DNA of 64,000 nucleotides from Ornithinibacillus xuwenensis (GCF_039614845.1 NZ_JBDIML010000002.1:186001-250000), one strand, 5' to 3'. Positions 8,714 to 16,978 are shown, numbered from the stretch's first letter. Notes: generated by a model from the sequence alone, not told the origin. Translations and numbers: made by a program.

Positions 8714-9215
8714 GGCTCAATATGCTAAAGATATTAGAAGTGCCATAAAAAATGGGCAAACGGATACTGTAAAAGATTTACTTGAAAAAGAACCAGACAT
8801 GTTAACATGGATGACACCTTTTGGTACATGGTTACATGTAGCTTCAGCACATGGACATTTAGAGATAGTAGAATATCTTATTAATGCTGGATTAGATATT
8901 AATGTAAAAGGTGGAACTTTTTCTACAAATGCTCTTGAACGAGCGACTGCAAAAGGACATTTAGATATTGCTAAATATCTAATTAGTAAGAATGTGGAAT
9001 TTGATATTAGTGAACCAGATAGAAATCCTCTATTTGCTGCAATATATGGTGGACATTTAGAGATTGTTAAATTGTTAGTTGAGAGTAATATTGATATATC
9101 TATAAAATACTCTGGTGAAACCATGAAAGATATGGATGCCTATGCATTTGCCGTAGAAAGAGGACAAACGGAAATTGCTGAATATTTAAAGCAAGAAATG
9201 AACGGAAATGAATAA
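8706..9215 (+). CDS. Ankyrin-repeat protein, predicted immunity protein
   Basis: ATG at 8706 follows AAAGGAG and overlaps the end of the AHH tip by 8 bases; the earlier in-frame start at 8688 lies on the ribosome site. The 169-residue product has about four ankyrin repeats (WLHVASAHGHLEIVEYLINAG, HLDIAKYLI, PLFAAIYGGHLEIVKLLVES). Ankyrin proteins are a known immunity class in polymorphic toxin loci. Function as inhibitor of the AHH tip is inferred from coupling. Confidence 0.75.
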   Translation: MDKAQYAKDIRSAIKNGQTDTVKDLLEKEPDMLTWMTPFGTWLHVASAHGHLEIVEYLINAGLDINVKGGTFSTNALERATAKGHLDIAKYLISKNVEFDISEPDRNPLFAAIYGGHLEIVKLLVESNIDISIKYSGETMKDMDAYAFAVERGQTEIAEYLKQEMNGNE

Positions 9216-9290
9216 TAAAGAGTTCTTTAAAAGAGTCTGAAATCAAGTAATTTATAATCTCACTTTTCTAAGTTAATTAACAAACTATGT

Positions 9291-9329
9291 AGCACTTGTT
9301 TGTCTTTTAGGCAACAAGTGCTGTTTTTA
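9291..9329 (+). terminator. Terminator after ankyrin immunity gene
   Basis: AGCACTTGTT / AACAAGTGCT perfect ten-base stem then GTTTTTAT. A related, diverged hairpin lies in the equivalent position after the next immunity gene (10806). Confidence 0.8.
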
Positions 9330-9509
9330 TAAAGTTGTGTACTTTAGTCAACATAAAAAAGACAGTATGAATTTCATAACTCATGATGGTTATACCATCA
9401 AGGCATTATGTTTTAATACTTGGTTTGTGAAAATAAGTACAATAATTAGGCGAGATGACATTTTATATGGCAGGGGTAGTTATGACAGGGAATGGCTAAA
9501 AAACTAACG
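9330..9509 (+). repeat. Cassette spacer repeat, copy 1
   Basis: Shared blocks with 10847-11035 include ATAAAGTT, ATTTCATAACTCATGA, TAGGCGAGATGACATTTT and ATGGCAGGGGTAGTTATGAC. The last block reads as a leader MAGVVMT in frame with the following repeat, but here a TAA at 9497 interrupts it. Confidence 0.75.
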
Positions 9510-9973
9510 AGAATGACAAAGCTCGCGGCGATAAAGTAATAGAGAATTCAAATTCTGCCATTAAGCGATTCAGTAATGCAGTTCGATTGGCCGATCGAAC
9601 AGCTAGTCTGGGGCAGATGGGCTTGAAAGCAGGTGTGAAAAGCAGTATACAACAAGAAATGAAGCATGTAGGAGATATGGTAGTAGCTGCAGGAAAACAA
9701 ACAGAAGCTCGTTTGCGTAATGCAGGAGGCGCAATAAAGGACGCAAGTAGGTAGTGAAAGGTAGACTAGCAAATGGTGCCGTAGCTGCTGGAAAAGCAGT
9801 TGATTCGGTCATTACCTCAGCAAAAAACATCCCTTCCACTCGTAAGGTCATGGCAATTGATGACATCGGAAACGTGCATATACCAGCAGAAAATACACAC
9901 TATTTTGCGAATAAAATTAGTGATATGATGGGTGTATCAGATGACGTGGTTGGTGTTGGGGTTAAGGTTACGG
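9510..9973 (+). repeat. Pre-toxin repeat copy 3, frameshifted
   Basis: Same extent as copy 2. One G is missing in the GCAAGTAGGG run (about 9751), which breaks the frame relative to copies 1 and 2. Confidence 0.9.
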
Positions 9974-10395
9974 GTAAGGATATGCAGATTCCTTCAGTTA
10001 GAAATAACGAATTTAATAAGTGGTTTGATAATTTATCAGTTGATAAATTTGAGGAAATGTGGAGTGTTCCACATTTGAGAAGTAAGATTGAAGATAGGAT
10101 AAGACGTCCAGGGGGATACCATGAATGGCACCTTGTAGCAAGAACACCTAAATTTAAGCAGTGGGGTGTAAGCATGGATGATATAAAAGACATGAGGACC
10201 CTAACTAAAGATGTTGAATTTGTAAATCCTCCCGGACGTCATGGGAGACGTGGCTCTACAAAAGCACATAATGAGATTTTAAAAATAATTGATTCTGCAC
10301 CTGATTATGAAAGCTTTGTTAGAGAGTTAAATGAATGGGCTAGTAAAAGAATGAAAAATGGAGTTCTGGATTTACCAGAAGGTCTAAGGAGGTAA
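9754..10395 (+). CDS. Orphan toxin cassette with unassigned tip
   Basis: Because of the upstream one-base deletion, the open frame begins inside the repeat (GTG 9754) and has no real start. After the shared pre-toxin residues, the tip from about residue 72 contains PGGYHEWHLVARTPKFKQWG and NPPGRHGRRGSTKAHNEI, ending in LPEGLRR. The conserved-looking His, Trp and Arg residues suggest a nuclease, possibly of the wide HNH/Endo VII group, but I cannot assign a family. An Imm22-like gene follows directly, which supports a toxin role. Confidence 0.7.
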   Translation: MKGRLANGAVAAGKAVDSVITSAKNIPSTRKVMAIDDIGNVHIPAENTHYFANKISDMMGVSDDVVGVGVKVTGKDMQIPSVRNNEFNKWFDNLSVDKFEEMWSVPHLRSKIEDRIRRPGGYHEWHLVARTPKFKQWGVSMDDIKDMRTLTKDVEFVNPPGRHGRRGSTKAHNEILKIIDSAPDYESFVRELNEWASKRMKNGVLDLPEGLRR

Positions 10396-10400
10396 AAACA

Positions 10401-10784
10401 TTGAAAAATGATGTTTCTTTGTGGTTGGGAAACTTCAGCAATTTTGATGAGGTCGAAAAATACACTGAAATAGTTTATGATGAAGATGGAGATAGTATTC
10501 CTTCTGTTTTTGAGAGAGAATTTAAATTGGGTTATTATGATAGAGACTTAATTGAAAAGGATTGGGTACAGGATACTGAAGATGATATAAAAGAGCTTCT
10601 AGTGGATTTTTCATATGATGATCAGTTAATAAAGCAGTTTATCGATGTTAAGTTAAACTCTAAATATAATACCATTATTTTAATTTATAATTATAATTAT
10701 TATAAAGGTGGAAGGCCTGTATCTTCAGTAAATAAAAATGCATACAAATTAGATTTTATAGGTACAGCAGAGTATATAGACTAA
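10401..10784 (+). CDS. Immunity protein, Imm22-like
   Basis: TTG start at 10401 with AGGAGG eight bases before it, five bases after the toxin-tip stop. The 127-residue protein begins VSLWLGNFSNFDEVEKYTE and has DEDGDSIPSVFEREF and YNTIILIYNYNY, which fit the Imm22 immunity family as I recall it. It should neutralise the tip encoded upstream. A related hairpin terminator follows. Confidence 0.7.
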   Translation: MKNDVSLWLGNFSNFDEVEKYTEIVYDEDGDSIPSVFEREFKLGYYDRDLIEKDWVQDTEDDIKELLVDFSYDDQLIKQFIDVKLNSKYNTIILIYNYNYYKGGRPVSSVNKNAYKLDFIGTAEYID

Positions 10785-10805
10785 ATTGTTCCAGTATAGA
10801 GTAGG

Positions 10806-10845
10806 GCACTTGATTGTCAAAAAGGCAACGGGTGCTTTTGTTTTT
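10806..10845 (+). terminator. Terminator after Imm22-like gene
   Basis: GCACTTG / CAACGGGTGC imperfect stem then TTTTGTTTTT; a diverged relative of the hairpin at 9291. Confidence 0.65.
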
Positions 10846-10846
10846 G

Positions 10847-11035
10847 TTATAAAGTTATACTCTGAATGACATTGATGATGCTTAATGGAAATTCATAACT
10901 CATGAAGTATTGTTTTAACACTTTGAGGAACGGAATAAGAACGAAAAATAGGCGAGATGACATTTTTCATGGCAGGGGTAGTTATGACATGGCATAGCTT
11001 ACAAAATAACAAGAATGACAAAGTCCCTGGCCTAA
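10847..11035 (+). repeat. Cassette spacer repeat, copy 2 (end of the island)
   Basis: It aligns with 9330-9530. Here the leader is open: MAGVVMTWHSLQNNKNDKV, with NDK in the position seen before copies 2 and 3 of the pre-toxin repeat. The pre-toxin segment itself is absent, so a further cassette was probably lost. Bases 11036-11270 hold nothing else that I can recognise. Confidence 0.65.
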
Positions 11036-11270
11036 ACAATAGTAACGTAAAAAGATGTTCATTCTTTGTTTTGGCTAAATAAACTTTATGCTGTATTTTC
11101 ACTAAAGACGGTCGTAAAATACTCGCTATTCGTTTGTAAAGCATCACATAAATTCTTCGTCACCTTAAACGATAAATAAAGTTAATCCCCCAACTCACAT
11201 CCTCCAAATTGCACTCCCAAACCAACAGTGATACCATAGCATTGAAATAACTAGTGAAAGGAATCTGACA

Positions 11271-11753
11271 ATGCTAAAATCCTTATTTAAGAAAAAAGAA
11301 GAAAAAATCTATGCACCCATTAACGGTAAAATCGTTAAGCTAGAGGATGTTCCAGATCCAGTATTTAGTCAAAAAATGATGGGTGAGGGAATGGCAATTC
11401 AACCTGAGGAAGGGAAAGTATTATCGCCAGTCGATGGGAAAATTGTACAGCTAATGGATTCGAAGCATGCCATTGGTATTGAAGATAATCATGGAAATGA
11501 AATACTGATTCATATTGGCTTAGAAACAGTGGAATTAAAAGGAGAGGGATTCCAACCTCATATTCAAGTAGGAGATACGGTTTCGGTTGGACAACTTCTA
11601 ATGGAATTTGACGTGGCTCATATTGAAGCCAATGCGAAAAGTAGTGTGACGCCGATTGTGATTACCAATAGCGGAACTAGTGGAAAGTCCTTCACTTTTA
11701 CAAGCGAACAGCAAGCCACTGCTGGGGAAACAGTCATCATTGAGGCAAAATAA
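11271..11753 (+). CDS. PTS glucose-type EIIA component
   Basis: A 160-residue single-domain PTS EIIA of the glucose/N-acetylglucosamine class. It carries the phosphorylated histidine in EILIHIGLETVELKGEGF and a second active-site His region at DSKHAIGIE. It takes phosphate from HPr and passes it to EIIB. The EIICB gene two places downstream lacks an EIIA domain, so this is its natural partner. GAAAGGA precedes the ATG. It likely belongs to the same amino-sugar locus. Confidence 0.88.
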   Translation: MLKSLFKKKEEKIYAPINGKIVKLEDVPDPVFSQKMMGEGMAIQPEEGKVLSPVDGKIVQLMDSKHAIGIEDNHGNEILIHIGLETVELKGEGFQPHIQVGDTVSVGQLLMEFDVAHIEANAKSSVTPIVITNSGTSGKSFTFTSEQQATAGETVIIEAK

Positions 11754-11773
11754 TAAATCAGAAGGAGTCATAC

Positions 11774-12505
11774 ATGATGATTCGAAATTATTTTCAAGAA
11801 ATAAACCAATTGCTTCACACGGTAGAAGAACAAGAAACGGGGACAATTAACCAAGCAGCAAGCAAGATTGCGGAATCCATTCAAGCGGGTGGTATTATCC
11901 ATGTCTTTGGTTGTGGTCATTCTCATATGCTGGCAGAAGAAGTGTTTTACCGTGCTGGGGGATTAGTACCGATCAATCCAATTTTTCATGAACCGCTCAT
12001 GCTTCATGAACATGCAAGAAAATCGTCCGAACTAGAACGAAAAGTAGATTATGCGCAAGGCTTTATGAATGATCAAGATATCAGTGCTAATGATGTTCTC
12101 ATTGTTGTGTCAACTTCTGGGAGAAATCCGGTACCAATCGATGCTGTGGATTTCGCGAAAGAAAAAGGCGCATTTGTGATAAGCATTTCTTCTAAAATCT
12201 ATGCACAGCAGCAAACCTCTAGACATCCAAGTGGGAGATTCTTACATGAAGCGGCTGATGTAGCAATTGACAATCATATACCAGTTGGTGATGCCCTATT
12301 GGCGGATGAGCGGGTTGCGATTAAATTTGCGCCGGGATCTTCCGTAATTGGTACAGCCATTGTAAATAGCATGCTGGCACAATCTATTTCCCTAATGGCA
12401 GCTAATGGCTATGAACCACCTATCTTATTAAGTGGAAATGTGGACGGGGCAGATGACCATAATGAATTACTGATTAAAAAATATCAAAATCGAATTAAAC
12501 TGTAA
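11774..12505 (+). CDS. SIS-domain phosphosugar protein (UPF0309 family)
   Basis: This 243-residue protein has one sugar-isomerase (SIS) fold (VFGCGHSHMLAEEVFYRAGG, then STSGRNPVPIDA). It is of the size and pattern of the UPF0309 family, often next to amino-sugar PTS genes. It probably isomerises, hydrolyses or senses a phosphorylated amino sugar. It starts 20 bases after the EIIA gene with GGAG before a double ATG (11774 or 11777). The exact reaction is unknown. Confidence 0.8.
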   Translation: MMIRNYFQEINQLLHTVEEQETGTINQAASKIAESIQAGGIIHVFGCGHSHMLAEEVFYRAGGLVPINPIFHEPLMLHEHARKSSELERKVDYAQGFMNDQDISANDVLIVVSTSGRNPVPIDAVDFAKEKGAFVISISSKIYAQQQTSRHPSGRFLHEAADVAIDNHIPVGDALLADERVAIKFAPGSSVIGTAIVNSMLAQSISLMAANGYEPPILLSGNVDGADDHNELLIKKYQNRIKL

Positions 12506-12522
12506 TATTTTTTTCGATTAAG

Positions 12523-12539
12523 TGGTATAGACAACTATA
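12523..12539. promoter_or_regulatory. NagR-type operator box overlapping the nagP -35
   Basis: The 17-base TGGTATAGACAACTATA is identical to the box before nagA at 14984. The palindromic core TATAG..CTATA fits a GntR/HutC-family dimer. TAGACA inside it is 17 bases from TATAAT (12551-12556), so binding would block the nagP promoter. Confidence 0.8.
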
Positions 12540-12574
12540 TTAGTCGATGCTATAATCAAAACAAGATAATCGTT

Positions 12575-12588
12575 TGAATGCGTTTTCA
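12575..12588. promoter_or_regulatory. Probable cre site (CcpA carbon catabolite control)
   Basis: TGAATGCGTTTTCA differs from the consensus TGWAARCGYTWNCW at one position. It lies just downstream of the nagP -10 box, where CcpA binding represses. Confidence 0.6.
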
Positions 12589-12656
12589 AACGGTTCTTGC
12601 AATTATTGTTTTAAATTGTACAAACTAAACATAATTAAAGAGGAGGTTTTTTTACC

Positions 12657-14108
12657 ATGATGAAGTATTTACAAAATCTTGGTAAGTCCCTAATGTTACC
12701 GGTTGCGGTATTGCCTGCTGCTGCCCTGTTAATGGGTATCGGGTATGCAATCGACCATGAGGGTTGGGGTTCTGGAAACCCAGTTGCTGCCTTTTTCATA
12801 GGGGCAGGTCAATCGATTTTAGACTTTATTCCAATTCTATTTGCGGTTGGGGTTGCAATTGGTATGACGAAGGCAAAGGATGGCCCAGCAGCATTAAGTG
12901 GTCTAGTGGGTTACCTTGTTATCACGAAGTTACTTTCAACGGGTTCTGTTGCGAATTTAAAACAAATTCCAGTGGAAGAAGTTAATATTGCCTTTGAGGG
13001 TATTCAAAATGTCTTTATAGGTATTCTTGCTGGTTGTATTTCTGCGGTACTATACAATCGTTTCAGTCATGTGAAGCTGCCAGATGCGTTAGCATTCTTT
13101 AGTGGTAAACGTTTAGTTCCAATTTTAACCGCTTTTGTGATGCTAATTGTATCCATGGTGATGCTATTTATTTGGCCAGTTGTCTATTCAGGACTAATTT
13201 CATTCGGTGAAGCGATTAGTGAATTAGGTGCAACGGGTGCAGGGTTATATGGATTCTTTAACCGTCTATTAATTCCAACAGGACTACACCATGCATTAAA
13301 CAACGTATTCTGGTTTGATGTAGCAGGAATTAATGATATCGGTAACTTCTGGGCAAGTGAAGGTGTGAAAGGGATAACAGGAAGGTATCAAGCTGGATTC
13401 TTCCCAATCATGATGTTTGGTTTACCAGCAGCTGCACTTGCAATGTATCATACAGCGAAAACAAAGCGTAAAAAGCAAGCGGCATCCTTACTACTCGCTG
13501 GTGGTATTGCAGCGTTCTTAACAGGGGTAACAGAACCACTTGAATTCTCATTCATGTTCTTAGCTCCAGTACTATATTTAGTGCATGCTGTGTTAACGGG
13601 TATTTCCTTATTTATTGCAGCATTATTTGAGTGGACAGCTGGATTCGGATTTAGTGCCGGTCTAATTGACTTTGTATTAAGCTCACAGCTACCATTAGCA
13701 AATCAACCATTTATGTTAATTGTTCAAGGGTTAGTATTTGCAGTAATTTACTATGTTATCTTCCGCTTCCTAATTGTGAAGTTCAACTTCAAGACTCCTG
13801 GACGTGAAGATGATGATGTTGAAACAAATGAAGAAATCGCACAAGCGGGTTCAAAGGATCGTTTTGGAATGATGGCGGAAACGATTTATGCAGGACTTGG
13901 TGGCGATAGCAACGTTATTTCCATTGATAACTGTGCAACACGTCTTCGTGTCGAAGTAAAAGATATGGACGTCGTTGATCAAAAAAAAATCAAAACAACA
14001 GGTGTTCCAGGAATTAATGTGGTAGGAAAACATAATATCCAAGTAATTGTTGGGACTCAGGTTCAAGCAGTAGCAGATGAAATGAAAAATATCCGTAAAG
14101 AGGATTAA
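12657..14108 (+). CDS. nagP: PTS N-acetylglucosamine transporter EIICB
   Basis: A 483-residue PTS permease. The membrane EIIC domain (1-385) includes GLHHALNNVFWFD, and the EIIB domain (about 400-480) carries the phosphorylated Cys in VISIDNCATRLRVEVKD. It imports and phosphorylates N-acetylglucosamine to GlcNAc-6-phosphate, which NagA and NagB then process. No EIIA domain is fused; the separate EIIA at 11271 fits. A strong AGGAGG precedes it. A NagR box and a cre-like site lie in its promoter, and a terminator shared with nagR follows. Confidence 0.92.
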   Translation: MMKYLQNLGKSLMLPVAVLPAAALLMGIGYAIDHEGWGSGNPVAAFFIGAGQSILDFIPILFAVGVAIGMTKAKDGPAALSGLVGYLVITKLLSTGSVANLKQIPVEEVNIAFEGIQNVFIGILAGCISAVLYNRFSHVKLPDALAFFSGKRLVPILTAFVMLIVSMVMLFIWPVVYSGLISFGEAISELGATGAGLYGFFNRLLIPTGLHHALNNVFWFDVAGINDIGNFWASEGVKGITGRYQAGFFPIMMFGLPAAALAMYHTAKTKRKKQAASLLLAGGIAAFLTGVTEPLEFSFMFLAPVLYLVHAVLTGISLFIAALFEWTAGFGFSAGLIDFVLSSQLPLANQPFMLIVQGLVFAVIYYVIFRFLIVKFNFKTPGREDDDVETNEEIAQAGSKDRFGMMAETIYAGLGGDSNVISIDNCATRLRVEVKDMDVVDQKKIKTTGVPGINVVGKHNIQVIVGTQVQAVADEMKNIRKED

Positions 14109-14117
14109 GGTAGAGAA

Positions 14118-14156
14118 AAGGCTAGTATGCATCGATGGATACTAGCCTTCTTCTTG
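14118..14156. terminator. Bidirectional terminator between nagP and nagR
   Basis: AAGGCTAGTAT / ATACTAGCCTT eleven-base perfect stem between convergent genes. Confidence 0.88.
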
Positions 14157-14176
14157 GGGAAAAATAGAAATAAAGT

Positions 14177-14908
14177 TTAATCACGTTTCATTTTCATTTT
14201 GAATTTATATTTATCTGCACGATAAGCAGAGGTTGCAAATTCAATCGGTGTTTGGTCTTTGTTTTGTAAAAAAGAAGTACGCTGCATAACTAAGACAGGG
14301 CTATCCTTTGGAATGTTTAAGTGCTTTACTTCCTCGTCGCTAGCAGGTGCAGCTTCAATGGTTTGATAGCCAAATCCAATCTTATGATGTAGCTTTTTCT
14401 CCACATAGTCATAAAAGGAATCGGAGAAATCTAGATAATTCATATCACCAACGAGCTTTTGTGGAGAATAAACAGTTTCTACAGCAACTGGTTCATCATC
14501 CGCTAAACGAACCCGTTTAATCCTGCAAACTATGTCTGTTGGAGCGATTGAAAGAATGGAAGCAAGCTGTTCATTTGCTTGGATAAATTCAAAGCTAATT
14601 AAATTGCTGGAAGGGGTTAGACCGCGGTTCCGCATATCTTCACTGAAGCTTGTCAGACCGGATAAATCCTGTTCAAATTTCTTATCAGCAACATATGTAC
14701 CTTTTCCTTTTTGACGATAAATAAGTCCTTCTTTTACTAAATTATTGATAGCTTGCCGAACAGTCATACGACTGATCGCATATTTCTCGGCAAATTCGCG
14801 CTCAGAAGGTAAAAGATCTCCAGGTTTTAATTGTTTTGTGTGAATCATACTTTTTATTTCTTCTTCTAATTGGTAATATATAGGTATAGGAGATTGTTTA
14901 TCAATCAA
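14177..14908 (-). CDS. nagR: GntR/HutC-family regulator of amino-sugar genes
   Basis: I place the start at TTG 14908 because AAAGGAGG lies seven bases upstream; a longer frame to 14995 has no such site and would add 29 unlike residues. The product has 243 residues. The N-terminal winged helix spans PIPIYYQLEEEI through AISRMTVRQAINNLVKEGLIYRQKGKGT, and the C-terminal UTRA effector domain ends PIEFATSAYRADKYKF. It is like B. subtilis NagR (YvoA), which responds to glucosamine-6-phosphate. It sits divergent from nagA with a NagR box between. Confidence 0.9.
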   Translation of the reverse strand: MIDKQSPIPIYYQLEEEIKSMIHTKQLKPGDLLPSEREFAEKYAISRMTVRQAINNLVKEGLIYRQKGKGTYVADKKFEQDLSGLTSFSEDMRNRGLTPSSNLISFEFIQANEQLASILSIAPTDIVCRIKRVRLADDEPVAVETVYSPQKLVGDMNYLDFSDSFYDYVEKKLHHKIGFGYQTIEAAPASDEEVKHLNIPKDSPVLVMQRTSFLQNKDQTPIEFATSAYRADKYKFKMKMKRD

Positions 14909-14983
14909 GGAAAAACCTCCTTTTTGCGAAATTAAGATAATATAAAGTTTATCAAAAGAATGAAAGCCTGTACACATATAAAC

Positions 14984-15000
14984 TGGTATAGACAACTATA
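14984..15000. promoter_or_regulatory. NagR-type operator box before nagA
   Basis: TGGTATAGACAACTATA, identical over 17 bases to the box at 12523. It lies in the nagR-nagA divergent region, so it can control nagAB and perhaps nagR itself. Confidence 0.8.
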
Positions 15001-15029
15001 CTTATAGGAAATCGAGAGGATGAACAGCA

Positions 15030-16199
15030 ATGAATACGCAAAGTATCGTCATTAACAATGCAAAAGTATTCGCAGAAGATAAAACGATTCATCATGGTTC
15101 TGTATGGATTGAAAATGGAAAAATTAAAGCGATATCGGAACAACGTATGGAACATGCTGGTGACCATGTTCAAGTAATCGATGGGACGAATCTTAATTTA
15201 ATTCCAGGATTCATTGATGCACATATTCACGGAGCAAATGGTGCGGATGTGATGGATGCAACGGAAAAAGCATTGGATGATATGGCTATCCTTCTGCCTC
15301 AGGAGGGTACCACTAGCTTTTTGGCTACCACTATTACCCAATCACCTGAAAACATTGAAAAAGCACTTGAAAATGCTGCAAGCTACCGGAATAAACCTGG
15401 TTATGCAGAAATGATTGGGATTCATTTAGAAGGACCGTTTGTGAACAAAGTCAAAGCAGGAGCACAGCCTGTCCAATACATTACAAAGCCAGATTTAGCA
15501 CAATTTAATAAATGGCAACAGCTTTCTGGTAACCAAATTCGTACGATTACCATGGCACCAGAATTTGATGAAGACGGTACATTTATCAAAGCATTAAATG
15601 AAGCTGGTATAAATATTTCAGCAGGGCATACGGATGCTGGGTTTGCTGAAATCAAAAAAGCAGTGGAACAAGGCGTTCATCAACTAACACATTTATGTAA
15701 TGCAATGAACGGGATTCACCATCGAGATATTGGTGCAGTTGGAGCGGCATTTCAACTAGAGGATTTACATGCGGAGCTCATTGCAGATGGAATTCATGTT
15801 GCACCCGATATGCTAGCACTTATTTATCGGAATGTTGGCAGTGATCGACTTATCTTAATTACCGATGCGATGCGTGCAAAAGGTTTACCTGCAGGTGATT
15901 ATGAGCTTGGCGGACAGCCTGTAACAGTTACGGAGGATCGTGCAGTTCTGGAGGATGGCACGTTAGCCGGAAGTATTGTAAAGATGCGAGACGGTGCTGT
16001 AAATATGCTAGAAATTGACGGTGTGACACTCGCCGATATTGTAAAAATGGCTTCCAGTAATCCTGCTAAGCAGGTCGGTGTATATGACCGTAAAGGAAGC
16101 ATTGCGATTGGCAAGGACGCTGACCTTTTACTTGTCGATGACCAGTTAAACATCACATACACCATTTGTCGTGGAGAAATTGCATTTAAAGGAGAGTAG
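15030..16199 (+). CDS. nagA: N-acetylglucosamine-6-phosphate deacetylase
   Basis: A 389-residue amidohydrolase. The metal-binding DAHIHGANG is near residue 60, HLEGPF, GHTDAG and HLCNAMNG follow, and the catalytic Asp is in LITDAM. It removes acetate from GlcNAc-6-P to give glucosamine-6-P. GAGAGG precedes the start. nagB follows after five bases, so the two are one operon under the NagR box at 14984. Confidence 0.95.
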   Translation: MNTQSIVINNAKVFAEDKTIHHGSVWIENGKIKAISEQRMEHAGDHVQVIDGTNLNLIPGFIDAHIHGANGADVMDATEKALDDMAILLPQEGTTSFLATTITQSPENIEKALENAASYRNKPGYAEMIGIHLEGPFVNKVKAGAQPVQYITKPDLAQFNKWQQLSGNQIRTITMAPEFDEDGTFIKALNEAGINISAGHTDAGFAEIKKAVEQGVHQLTHLCNAMNGIHHRDIGAVGAAFQLEDLHAELIADGIHVAPDMLALIYRNVGSDRLILITDAMRAKGLPAGDYELGGQPVTVTEDRAVLEDGTLAGSIVKMRDGAVNMLEIDGVTLADIVKMASSNPAKQVGVYDRKGSIAIGKDADLLLVDDQLNITYTICRGEIAFKGE

Positions 16200-16204
16200 C
16201 ACAC

Positions 16205-16930
16205 ATGGAATTCATTAAAGTAAAGAACTATCAAGAGATGAGTGATCAAGCATGCAATATCATGATAGACAAAATCAATCAAATTGAGCAGCCTGTACTT
16301 GGATTGGCAACGGGATCAACTCCAGAGGGCTTGTATCAAAACCTCATCGAGAAGTATAACCAAGGGCAGGTTTCCTTTAAACATGTCACGACATTCAACC
16401 TCGATGAGTATGTAGGATTGGACAGAGAAGATGTGAATAGCTATTATCGCTACATGAAGGAGAAGCTATTTAATCATATCGATATTGCGATGGAACGTGT
16501 TCATTTGCCAAATGGTACGGCACACGATCTGGAGGCAGAATGCCAACATTATGAAAAACAAATTCAACAGGCAGGAAAGATTGATTTGCAGATTTTAGGT
16601 ATGGGTATTAATGGTCATATTGGCTTTAATGAGCCAGGAACATCATTTCATAGTAGCACACATATTGTGGACTTAGCACCATCTACTAGAGAGGCAAACT
16701 CAAGATTTTTCCCATCAATTGATGATGTACCAACACAAGCACTTACAATGGGAATTGAAACCATTATGGAAAGCAAAGAAGTACTACTGTTGGTTTCTGG
16801 AAAACAAAAGGCTGAAGCGATCGCCCGTTTAGCTGAAGGGGAAATATCCGAAGACTTCCCAGCTTCCATTTTACGTAATCATCCAAATGTAACTGTCATT
16901 GTGGATGAAGGTGCCATGGCGAAGCTATAA
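16205..16930 (+). CDS. nagB: Glucosamine-6-phosphate deaminase
   Basis: A 241-residue deaminase/isomerase with LATGSTPEGLY (phosphate loop), FNLDEYVGL and the active-site GMGINGHIGFNEPG. It converts glucosamine-6-P to fructose-6-P and ammonia, feeding glycolysis. The length is normal for the Gram-positive enzymes, which lack the allosteric extension of the E. coli form. A terminator ends the nagAB unit. Confidence 0.95.
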   Translation: MEFIKVKNYQEMSDQACNIMIDKINQIEQPVLGLATGSTPEGLYQNLIEKYNQGQVSFKHVTTFNLDEYVGLDREDVNSYYRYMKEKLFNHIDIAMERVHLPNGTAHDLEAECQHYEKQIQQAGKIDLQILGMGINGHIGFNEPGTSFHSSTHIVDLAPSTREANSRFFPSIDDVPTQALTMGIETIMESKEVLLLVSGKQKAEAIARLAEGEISEDFPASILRNHPNVTVIVDEGAMAKL

Positions 16931-16940
16931 AGGATCGGGG

Positions 16941-16978
16941 AGCTTGAATCGTTTGTAAAGGATTCAGGCTTTTTTTGT
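16941..16978 (+). terminator. Terminator after nagB
   Basis: AGCTTGAATC / GATTCAGGCT stem with one mismatch, then TTTTTTTG. Confidence 0.85.
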
